Source: CBFDBF01 sp050293315 (GTDB lineage Bacteria > Pseudomonadota > Gammaproteobacteria > Chromatiales > Chromatiaceae). From it: 64,000 nt of DNA. Of the stretch, positions 26,957 through 34,420 are shown piece after piece. How positions within the stretch are numbered: position 1 is the stretch's first letter; each line of letters opens with the position of its first letter. A program made the translations under genes and the position numbers. The stretch lies in contig JBNKMS010000012.1 in the NCBI GenBank assembly GCA_050293315.1, positions 1 to 64,000 on the forward strand, read 5' to 3'. The notes under the pieces are model-generated. The model saw only the letters and a program-made list of their open reading frames with translations. It was not told the origin of the DNA and did no database searches.

Positions 26957-28093
26957 TCAGGGCATAAACAGCGCCACCAGCTCATTCAGAAAACGCCGCC
27001 CTTTGGCGGATGGCCGGATCGATTCGGCTGAGTAGTGCAGTAGCCCGCACTCCTCCGCCTGGCGCAGCCTCTCTGCGACCACCTCCAGTCTCAGGCCGGT
27101 GCGCTCGGTAAAAAGCTCTGGCGTCACCCCATGATGCAATCGCAATGCATTCAGCATGAACTCTGCTACCAGATCCTCCGGCCCCAGCAGCCTGCTCCCG
27201 GCAACCGCGGCGGCCGCCCCCACCTTTGCCAGATAGCCATCGGGATCACGCAGCCGCCAGCGCCGTTCAACCTGGCCGTCGGGATGGGTGATCTTGCCGT
27301 GGGCGCCGGCCCCGATGCCGAGGTAGTCGCCGAACTGCCAGTAGTTGAGGTTGTGGCGACACTCCATCCCCTCCCGGGCGAAGGCCGACACCTCATACTG
27401 CCGGTACCCCGCCTCTGCCAACGCCTGCTGTCCGCTCGACTCTATCTGCCACAGCAGCTCATCGTCCGGCAAGGAGGGAGGGGAGCGGTGAAAGGGGGTG
27501 CCCGGCTCCAGGGTGAGCTGATAATAGGAGATATGGTCGGGACCCAAAGCAATGGCAGTGGCCACATCGGCCGTGGCCGACTCCAGAGTCTGCCCGGGCA
27601 GACCGAACATTAGATCGAGATTGAGGCTGTCGAAACCGCAACCCTGCGCCTCTTCTACCGCACTGAGGGCCTCCCGGCCGCTGTGTATGCGTCCCAGGGC
27701 CTGGAGCTGTACATCAGCGAAACTCTGGATACCGATAGATAACCGGTTGACCCCGGCCTGCCGGTACTCCTGAAACCGCCCGGCCTCGACCGTCCCCGGA
27801 TTGGCCTCCAGGGTGACCTCCAGATCTGGGGCACAATTGATCGACTCGCGCACCCCCTGCAGCAACCTACCTATCGCCTCCCCCGAGAACAGGCTGGGGG
27901 TGCCGCCGCCGATGAAGATGGTAGAGAGGGTACGCCCGCTGACCCTAGGCAGCTCCAACTCCAGATCGGAGAGCAGCGCCTCTACATAGGCTGACTCATC
28001 CAGCTCCTCACCGACACTATAGGAGTTGAAGTCGCAGTAGGGACACTTGAGAACACACCAGGGGAGATGGATATAGAGGGCCAGGGGGATCAT
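26957..28093 (-). CDS. hemW: Radical SAM heme chaperone HemW
   Basis: A 378-residue radical SAM protein with the [4Fe-4S] motif CVLKCPYCDF near residue 13, GGGTPS and the HemW-type extension (YYQLTLEPGTPFH; NLNYWQFGDYLGIGAGAHG). HemW inserts heme into respiratory enzymes. It lacks the extra cysteine pattern of HemN, so coproporphyrinogen dehydrogenase activity is not expected. The ATG sits in the middle of a perfect 22-bp palindrome that also contains its AGGGGG ribosome binding site, which may affect translation. Confidence 0.92.
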   Translation of the reverse strand: MIPLALYIHLPWCVLKCPYCDFNSYSVGEELDESAYVEALLSDLELELPRVSGRTLSTIFIGGGTPSLFSGEAIGRLLQGVRESINCAPDLEVTLEANPGTVEAGRFQEYRQAGVNRLSIGIQSFADVQLQALGRIHSGREALSAVEEAQGCGFDSLNLDLMFGLPGQTLESATADVATAIALGPDHISYYQLTLEPGTPFHRSPPSLPDDELLWQIESSGQQALAEAGYRQYEVSAFAREGMECRHNLNYWQFGDYLGIGAGAHGKITHPDGQVERRWRLRDPDGYLAKVGAAAAVAGSRLLGPEDLVAEFMLNALRLHHGVTPELFTERTGLRLEVVAERLRQAEECGLLHYSAESIRPSAKGRRFLNELVALFMP

Positions 28094-28104
28094 ATGATCC
28101 CCCT
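28083..28104. promoter_or_regulatory. Perfect 22-bp palindrome over the hemW ribosome binding site and start
   Basis: Positions 28083-28104 read identically on both strands. The hemW start codon lies at the centre and the AGGGGG ribosome binding site in one arm. In RNA the arms could fold with a short loop and hide both signals; in DNA it could be a binding site for a dimeric regulator. Confidence 0.55.
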
Positions 28105-28120
28105 CACATCCTTACTAAAT

Positions 28121-29206
28121 TCAGCTCTTATCCCGCGCCTCAAGGTAGGCCAACTCCGAGATACCGCTCCAGCGTCTTGACTGCTTAAGGAAGCCGCTAT
28201 AGGAGTCATACACCTTTTTCGAGAAGGCGTCCTTGGCGGCGAGCTCAGCCACCACCTCCTCCGACAGCTGCCGCAGCTTCTTCACCACATCCGCAGGATA
28301 GGGCCGCATATCCACCTTGTGCTCACCCAACAGGGTCTCCAGTGCAGCCGGGTTGCGCGCGGTGTATTCAGCCAGCAGGTCCTGGTTGACCACCTTGCAG
28401 GCGTTGAGGACGATCGCCTGCAGATCGGCCGGCAGTGCCTGCAGCGCCTTCTGGTTGATCATCGCCTCCAGGATGGTGCCCGGCTCGTGAAAGCCAGGAT
28501 AGTAGTAGTACTTGGCCGCCTTGAACAGGCCGAAGGCGAGGTCATTGTAGGGCCCGACCCACTCGGTGGCGTCGATGGCCCCAGACTGCAGCGAGGTGAA
28601 CAGCTCACCCCCAGGCAGACTGACCGGGATACCGCCGGCCCGCTTCAGCACCTCTCCCCCCAGTCCGGGGATACGCATCTTCAACCCCTTGAGGTCTTCC
28701 AGGCTGTTGATCTCCTTATTGAACCAACCACCCATCTGCACCCCGGTATTGCCGGCCGGCGCCGGCACCAGGCCGAAATTGGCATAGAGCTCGCTCCACA
28801 GCTCCAGGCCACCGCCATGGTACATCCAGCCATTCATCTCCTGGGCGGTCAGACCAAACGGCACGGTGGAGAAGAACTGGGCCGCCTCACTCTTGCCCTT
28901 CCAGTAGTAGGCGGAGCCATGCCCCATCTCGGCGGTACCGCGGGAGACCGCATCGAACACCTCAAATGCCGGCACCAGCTCCTTGGCACCATACACCTTG
29001 ACCGACATGCGGCCGCCGCTCATCTCCCCGATCAGCGCCGCCAGATTGTTGGCCGCTGTCCCCAGTCCGGGGAAGTTTTTCGGCCAGGTGGTCACCATCT
29101 TCCACTGGATCTCTGCCTCGGCATGGACACTGCCCACTCCAGCCAGCCCGGCACCTAGCGCCAAGGAGCTGCCACCTACCCTCTTGATAAAATCTCGGCG
29201 TTGCAT
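28121..29206 (-). CDS. TRAP transporter solute-binding protein, Tat-exported
   Basis: A 361-residue DctP-family periplasmic binding protein. A twin-arginine signal (QRRDFIKRVGGSSLALGAG) is followed by the binding-protein fold; KMVTTWPKNFPGLGTAANN and GPYNDLAFGLFKAAKYYYYPG resemble the TakP-like subgroup that binds 2-oxo acids. The ligand is not certain. AGGAG precedes the ATG. No TRAP membrane subunits (DctQ/DctM) are adjacent, so this is an orphan whose permease must be elsewhere if it works in transport. Confidence 0.88.
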   Translation of the reverse strand: MQRRDFIKRVGGSSLALGAGLAGVGSVHAEAEIQWKMVTTWPKNFPGLGTAANNLAALIGEMSGGRMSVKVYGAKELVPAFEVFDAVSRGTAEMGHGSAYYWKGKSEAAQFFSTVPFGLTAQEMNGWMYHGGGLELWSELYANFGLVPAPAGNTGVQMGGWFNKEINSLEDLKGLKMRIPGLGGEVLKRAGGIPVSLPGGELFTSLQSGAIDATEWVGPYNDLAFGLFKAAKYYYYPGFHEPGTILEAMINQKALQALPADLQAIVLNACKVVNQDLLAEYTARNPAALETLLGEHKVDMRPYPADVVKKLRQLSEEVVAELAAKDAFSKKVYDSYSGFLKQSRRWSGISELAYLEARDKS

Positions 29207-29235
29207 ATTTTTTCTCCTTCTTATGATTTAGAAGA

Positions 29236-31482
29236 TTACTGAACAGCCTCTAGATTGGCATATGCTACCACCAACCACTTGGCCCCTTGACCCTGAAAAT
29301 TCACCTGCACCCGGGCGCTGCCTCCATCGCCCTCCATATTAAGCACTACACCCTCTCCAAACTTGGGGTGCACCACCTGCTGCCCCAGCTTAAACTCACT
29401 CGACTCCTCGGCAAACCTAGTCGCCCTCCTGGAGACTGTGTGTGGACGTTGCACCCGGGTCGTTCTGGCCCGAATCTCCTCCACCAACTCATCCGGAATC
29501 TCCCGCAGGAAACGGGACGGCAGCGGGTGGGTCTCAGCACCGTGCAGACGCCGACTCTCGGCGTGGGTCAGATATAGCTCCTGCATGGCGCGGGTCATCC
29601 CCACATAACAGAGCCGCCGCTCCTCCTCCAGCCGCTCCGGATCGTCGCTCGACATACGGTGGGGAAACAGCCCCTCCTCAACACCACCGATAAAGACCAG
29701 AGGAAACTCCAACCCCTTGGCAGAGTGGAGGGTCATAAGCTGCACACTCTCCTCATACTCTCCCGCCTGCTGCTCACCCGCCTCCAGGGCGGCGTGCGCC
29801 AGAAAGCTATCCAGTTCCGACATCAGCGGTTCCGGTTCACCCTCTGAAAAAATGGGGTCAGAGCCATTTTTTTCCGCCCCTTCCTCTACGTCTTGAGAAA
29901 AAAATGGCTCCGGCATCTCATAGTCAAACTGGCGGGCGGCGTTGACCAACTCCTCCAGATTTTCGATCCGGTCCGGTCCCTTGCCGTCACGTGACTTCTC
30001 AAAGTGCTCTATCAGGCGGCTCTGTGCTATCACATGGGCCACCCGCTGCTGCAGATCCATATCGGCGGTTGCCACCTCCAGCTCCTCAATCAGCTCGATG
30101 AAGCCGCGCAGCGCATTGGCCGCCCGGGCCGTCATCCCATCACCCTGTAGCAACTCGGTAGCGGCCTGCCACAGGGGACAGCCGAAGTCGCGGGCATGTT
30201 CCCGCACCGCCTCCAGGGTGCGTGCACCGATCCCCCGAGGCGGCTGGTTAACCGCCCGCTCAAACGAGGGGTCATCCTGACGGTTGGAGACCAGCCGCAG
30301 ATATGCCAGGGCGTCCTTGATCTCGGCCCGCTCAAAAAAGCGCAGCCCGCCATAGACGCGATAGGGGATACCCGCCTGGATCAGCCCCTCCTCAAACAGC
30401 CGTGACTGGGCCGTGGTGCGATAGAGGATGGCTATCTCCGAACGCCGGCGGCCTGCGACGATGGCCTGACGAATCCGCTCCAGCACAAAGCGCGCCTCAT
30501 CCACCTCGTTAAAGGCGGCATATACCCGGATAGGATCGCCATCCCCATCCTCGGTCCAGAGGTTCTTGCCGAGACGGGTGGAGTTGTTGGCAATCACCCT
30601 GTTGGCCGCGGCCAGGATGTTGCCGCTTGAACGGTAATTCTGCTCCAGGCGGATCGCCCTGGCATTTGGATAATCGCGCTGAAAATCCTGAATGTTCGCC
30701 ACCCTGGCGCCACGCCAGCCGTAGATAGACTGATCATCATCCCCGACCACAAACAGGATATCCCTATTGCCTGCTAACAGTCGCAGCCATGCATACTGAA
30801 TGGTGTTGGTGTCCTGAAACTCATCCACCAGGACATGGGAGAAGCGGGCCTGGTAGTGCCCCAGGATGTCGGGGCGATCACGCCACAACTCATGCGCCCG
30901 TAGCAGCAGTTCGGCAAAGTCCACCGACCCGGAGCGGTTACATAGGTCCTCATAGGCCTGGTAGATCTTGATCATCTGGCGCTGATAGAGGTCCCCCCTG
31001 TCATCCAGGTGCTGCGGACGCCGCCCCTCATCCTTCTGTTGGTTGATAAACCACTGGGCCTGGCGCGGCGGCCAGCGCGTCTCATCCAGATTCATCTCCC
31101 GGATAACCCGCTTTACCAGACGATGCTGGTCATCCGAGTCGAGTATCTGGAAATTTTGCGGCAGGTTCGCCTCCTGCCAGTGGGAACGGAGTAGACGGTG
31201 GGCCAGCCCGTGAAACGTCCCGACCCACATACCACCGACCGGCTCCTGCAGCAGATGCTCAATGCGGTGACGCATCTCCCGGGCCGCCTTGTTGGTAAAG
31301 GTGACGGCCATGATGCCCCAGGAGGAGGCCCCCTCTACCCGAATCACCCAGGCGATACGATGGACCAACACCCTGGTCTTACCGGAGCCGGCCCCGGCCA
31401 ACACCAGGGTGCTGCCGGGCGGCGCAGTGACCGCCTCGCGCTGTACCTCGTTTAGATCATCGAGAATATTGGAGACATCCAT
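29236..31482 (-). CDS. uvrD: DNA helicase II UvrD
   Basis: A 748-residue superfamily 1A helicase acting in nucleotide excision and mismatch repair. Motif I is GAGSGKTRVL, motif II FQDTNTIQYAW preceded by VDE, motif III GDDDQSIYGWRGA, and motif VI is in the C-terminal third (VGMTRAMQELYL). The C-terminal Tudor-like region (KLGQQVVHPKFGEGVV) is present. It is about 28 residues longer than E. coli UvrD, owing to an extended acidic loop at about residues 515-545 that contains a palindromic insertion (29847-29910). Confidence 0.95.
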   Translation of the reverse strand: MDVSNILDDLNEVQREAVTAPPGSTLVLAGAGSGKTRVLVHRIAWVIRVEGASSWGIMAVTFTNKAAREMRHRIEHLLQEPVGGMWVGTFHGLAHRLLRSHWQEANLPQNFQILDSDDQHRLVKRVIREMNLDETRWPPRQAQWFINQQKDEGRRPQHLDDRGDLYQRQMIKIYQAYEDLCNRSGSVDFAELLLRAHELWRDRPDILGHYQARFSHVLVDEFQDTNTIQYAWLRLLAGNRDILFVVGDDDQSIYGWRGARVANIQDFQRDYPNARAIRLEQNYRSSGNILAAANRVIANNSTRLGKNLWTEDGDGDPIRVYAAFNEVDEARFVLERIRQAIVAGRRRSEIAILYRTTAQSRLFEEGLIQAGIPYRVYGGLRFFERAEIKDALAYLRLVSNRQDDPSFERAVNQPPRGIGARTLEAVREHARDFGCPLWQAATELLQGDGMTARAANALRGFIELIEELEVATADMDLQQRVAHVIAQSRLIEHFEKSRDGKGPDRIENLEELVNAARQFDYEMPEPFFSQDVEEGAEKNGSDPIFSEGEPEPLMSELDSFLAHAALEAGEQQAGEYEESVQLMTLHSAKGLEFPLVFIGGVEEGLFPHRMSSDDPERLEEERRLCYVGMTRAMQELYLTHAESRRLHGAETHPLPSRFLREIPDELVEEIRARTTRVQRPHTVSRRATRFAEESSEFKLGQQVVHPKFGEGVVLNMEGDGGSARVQVNFQGQGAKWLVVAYANLEAVQ
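29847..29910. repeat. REP-like palindromic element inside uvrD
   Basis: Two nested inverted repeats: AAAAAATGG/CCATTTTTT (29847-29855 with 29864-29872), and a perfect 13-bp pair GAGCCATTTTTTT/AAAAAAATGGCTC (29861-29873 with 29898-29910) spaced by 24 nt. The element is translated in frame as part of the uvrD loop (EKNGSDPIF and EPFFS). The TGGGGTCAGA-type core resembles REP sequences common in proteobacteria. Confidence 0.7.
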
Positions 31483-31543
31483 CCGCCCATTCTAACCCGG
31501 ATGGCTTTTAAGGACAGGGATTCCAACACAGGTAGAGGGCGAC

Positions 31544-32809
31544 CTACCACCCCAGGAGCTGTTCCGACTCTTTGATCCTATGCGCAGCCGCATCCAGGAT
31601 CCTTATACTCTGTTCCGGCCCCAGCTCGCCCAGCCCCAACCTGGCCAGCGCCGGGATCTTGCTCAGTGGGGGTGTCTGTGGCACCTTTTTCTCTCCTATA
31701 AAGCTGTGCAGCTGCGCCACAATCACCAGATCGCAATAGCCAACCCCTTTCTGGCCCTCACGCATCCACTCCTCCGCCTCCAAGGCGACAGTGACAAACT
31801 CCTGGCCAAAGCCCCACGCCTCCAGGATAGCGCCGCCAATACGTCCCCGCAGGTGGGTAATCGCATGCTCGACCGCGTCTGGGTCAGAGGCCAGATCGGG
31901 ATGTTTGGACACCTGTTGCAGGATGGCGGCCACCCCAATATCGTGCAGCAGGCCGATCAGCATCGCCTCCTCCGGCTTGAAGCGCTTGTCGTTCAGCGCC
32001 AGGACATGGCAGATTGCCGCCACCCTGCAACTATGCCTCCACAGCTCTCGCATCCGCAGCTGTAGCGCCTTGTACTTCACATAGAACAGGTCCCACACGA
32101 CGTAGGCCAGGACCAGATTGTGGGTGACCCTCATGCCCAGCCGCACTACTGCATCACTACAGCTCTCTACCGGATCGCTACCCCCATAGTATGCGCTGTT
32201 GGCCGCCCCGATGAGTTTGGCGGTAATAGCCGGGTCGGCCTGAACGATTTTGGCTATAGTCTGGGCATCTGAGGTCTGGTCGTTAATTGCCCGCCCCACC
32301 CGAATGGCCACATCCGGCAACGACGGCAACACCAGTTGGCCATGTTCCAGGGCATTCAGCAGGTTTTGTGTCAGCACATATTCTCTATTGACCCCCAGCT
32401 CATTGAGAGAGCCCTCAGCCACCTCATAGCCCTGCAGCCGTTGGTTTTCAAGTAGCTGGGAGATGACCCGCGGCATCAACTCAGTAGGCACCCGCAGGTA
32501 GTGCACCTCGTTGAGTGCGGTTACCCGAAACTGGCGTGGGATGAGCCTGGCTATGGGTTGGAGCGCCTGCAGTGTCCCCCCGGAGATCTCGGTTTCGTCC
32601 CCATCCGGGGTCTCCATCAATACCATCCCCTGCAGTAGAAACAGCTGGAACTGGGCGGTGTCACCATACTCCAACAGCACATCCCCACGCCGCCCAATCT
32701 CAACCTTGAGATTGCTGGCCAGCAACTCAAGCTGCTCGGGTTTAAGCTTGCTGAACGGCGGCAGCGCCTTCAGCACCTTGGGGCTAAGCGGATAGGAGTG
32801 TCTGCTCAT
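31544..32809 (-). CDS. cNMP-binding domain plus HDOD regulator
   Basis: A 421-residue signalling protein. Residues about 15-125 form a cyclic nucleotide-binding-like domain (LEYGDTAQFQLFLLQG), without the clear phosphate-binding cassette of CRP, so ligand binding is doubtful. Residues about 155-355 form an HDOD domain (LPSLPDVAIRVGRAINDQ, KLIGAANSAYYGG, LIGLLHDIGV). HDOD proteins lack phosphohydrolase activity in most cases and act as regulatory scaffolds in c-di-GMP, chemotaxis or stress pathways. The ATG start fits the family N-terminus. The downstream neighbour uvrD is likely unrelated. Confidence 0.87.
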   Translation of the reverse strand: MSRHSYPLSPKVLKALPPFSKLKPEQLELLASNLKVEIGRRGDVLLEYGDTAQFQLFLLQGMVLMETPDGDETEISGGTLQALQPIARLIPRQFRVTALNEVHYLRVPTELMPRVISQLLENQRLQGYEVAEGSLNELGVNREYVLTQNLLNALEHGQLVLPSLPDVAIRVGRAINDQTSDAQTIAKIVQADPAITAKLIGAANSAYYGGSDPVESCSDAVVRLGMRVTHNLVLAYVVWDLFYVKYKALQLRMRELWRHSCRVAAICHVLALNDKRFKPEEAMLIGLLHDIGVAAILQQVSKHPDLASDPDAVEHAITHLRGRIGGAILEAWGFGQEFVTVALEAEEWMREGQKGVGYCDLVIVAQLHSFIGEKKVPQTPPLSKIPALARLGLGELGPEQSIRILDAAAHRIKESEQLLGW

Positions 32810-32893
32810 ACATCCAATGTAACCTCACAGGAGATTATTTCGTCCTGTACAAGCATAGCAGGGCATGCCAGGCGTGCATCCCCTTCGCTCCCT

Positions 32894-33835
32894 CTAATTT
32901 AGACGAAGGGTCCCGCTAAGCTGACCAACCGAACGCAATTCATGCCGCTGCAGGTAATCGAGAATACCCTGGTTGATCTCCTGGCATATAAGTGGATGGT
33001 AAAATAGGGATGTGCCTACCCCCACGGCGGTCGCCCCGGCGATAAGAAACTCCAGGGCGTCCTCGGCACAGCTGACCCCGCCCTGACCTATGATCGGTAT
33101 ATTGTGTTCGCGGCAGACCTGATAGACCTGATGCACCTTGAGCAGGGCAACCGGCTTGATCGCAGGGCCGGAGAGCCCGCCCTGGTTGTTTCCCAGCACC
33201 GGTGAGCGGCTCTCTGCATCGATGGCCATGCCCATCAGGGTGTTGATCACGGAGAAGGCGTCACTCCCCGCCTCCAAACAGCACCTGGCATTCTCGGCGA
33301 TATCGGCCTGATTGGGTGACAACTTGGTTATCAGCGGCTTGGTTGTGGCGCTGCGGCAGGCGGCGACCACACGGGCTGACATCTCAGGGTCATTCCCAAA
33401 GACAGCGCCTCCATGTTTAACATTGGGACAGGATATATTGATCTCTATGGCGTCTATCGGTGAATCATCAAATCGCTGTACCACCGCCACATACTCCTCA
33501 ATGGTGGAGCCGGAGACGTTGGCAATATACCGGGTCTCGTTGAAATTGAGGCCCGGGAGGATCTCTGTCACCACCGCCTCTACCCCGGGATTCTGCAGCC
33601 CGATGGAGTTCAACATTCCGCTGGCGGTCTCATATACCCGGTGCGGGGGATTGCCCAGACGCGGCTCCAGTGTGGTCCCTTTCAGGCATACCGCACCGGC
33701 ATCGCTGTTGGAAAAGCCCTTGATCCGCGTATACTCGTCGCCGAACCCGACACAGCCGGAGAGCAGGACCAGTGGCGTATCAAACTGAAGTCCGCAAAAC
33801 TCAACGGCGAGGGGGGATTTGGTTGTCTCTGTCAT
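32894..33835 (-). CDS. pyrD: Dihydroorotate dehydrogenase, class 1-like
   Basis: A 313-residue FMN enzyme of pyrimidine synthesis or a close relative. Features: CLKGTTLEPRLGNPPHRVYE, MLNSIGLQNPG, the active-site stretch INISCPNVKHGG (cysteine base typical of class 1), KLSPN, and GGLSGPAIKPVALLKV followed by IIGQGGVS for FMN. These match class 1B PyrD; no PyrK subunit is adjacent, so the electron acceptor is unclear. The ATG at 33835 (MTETTKSPL) gives the normal N-terminus; a frame extending to 33937 overlaps the divergent trmL and is not used. Only 19 bp separate the two starts. Confidence 0.88.
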   Translation of the reverse strand: MTETTKSPLAVEFCGLQFDTPLVLLSGCVGFGDEYTRIKGFSNSDAGAVCLKGTTLEPRLGNPPHRVYETASGMLNSIGLQNPGVEAVVTEILPGLNFNETRYIANVSGSTIEEYVAVVQRFDDSPIDAIEINISCPNVKHGGAVFGNDPEMSARVVAACRSATTKPLITKLSPNQADIAENARCCLEAGSDAFSVINTLMGMAIDAESRSPVLGNNQGGLSGPAIKPVALLKVHQVYQVCREHNIPIIGQGGVSCAEDALEFLIAGATAVGVGTSLFYHPLICQEINQGILDYLQRHELRSVGQLSGTLRLN

Positions 33836-33854
33836 AAGCGGTAGATTAACAGTT

Positions 33855-34316
33855 ATGTTCCATATAGTGCTATATGAGCCGGAGATTCCGCCCAATACCG
33901 GCAATATCATACGCCTCTGCGCCAATAGTGGCAGCACCCTGCATCTTATTCACCCCCTGGGGTTTCAACTAGACGACAAGAGTCTACGTCGGGCCGGGAT
34001 GGACTATACACAATTGACCGGGGTGCAGGAGCACTCCGACTTCAGCTCCTTCATACAGCGGCAACAACCGACCCGACTATTTGCCTGCTCTACCCGTGGC
34101 TCCAGGACCTACGCCGAGACTGCATTCCAACCAGGTGATGCCCTCCTGTTTGGCCCGGAGACCCGTGGACTACCCCAATCCCTGCTGGATGAACTACCGC
34201 CGGAGCAGCGACTCACGATCCCTATGCATCCACACAACCGCAGCCTTAACCTCTCCAATGCGGTTGCCATCATCCTCTACGAGGCTTGGCGGCAGCAGGG
34301 GTTTGCCTATAACTGA
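33855..34316 (+). CDS. trmL: tRNA (cytidine/uridine-34-2'-O)-methyltransferase TrmL
   Basis: A 153-residue SPOUT methyltransferase, the normal length for TrmL, which methylates the wobble ribose of tRNA-Leu isoacceptors. Seen: FHIVLYEPEIPPNTGNIIRLC at the start, LFGPETRGLP, and the C-terminal trefoil-knot motif PMHPHNRSLNLSNAVAIILYE that binds SAM. The ATG at 33855 starts exactly at the conserved N-terminus; an upstream frame from 33819 lies inside the divergent pyrD and is rejected. It is divergent from pyrD with a short shared promoter region. Confidence 0.94.
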   Translation: MFHIVLYEPEIPPNTGNIIRLCANSGSTLHLIHPLGFQLDDKSLRRAGMDYTQLTGVQEHSDFSSFIQRQQPTRLFACSTRGSRTYAETAFQPGDALLFGPETRGLPQSLLDELPPEQRLTIPMHPHNRSLNLSNAVAIILYEAWRQQGFAYN

Positions 34317-34420
34317 CGCCTCCCCACTGCAGGCGAGGACAACTTCGCAGTGTAGCCAGCAACCGATAAAAGACGGCATAATAGAGGCCCCAGGATGGAT
34401 TAACAGGCACTTTATCTCTC

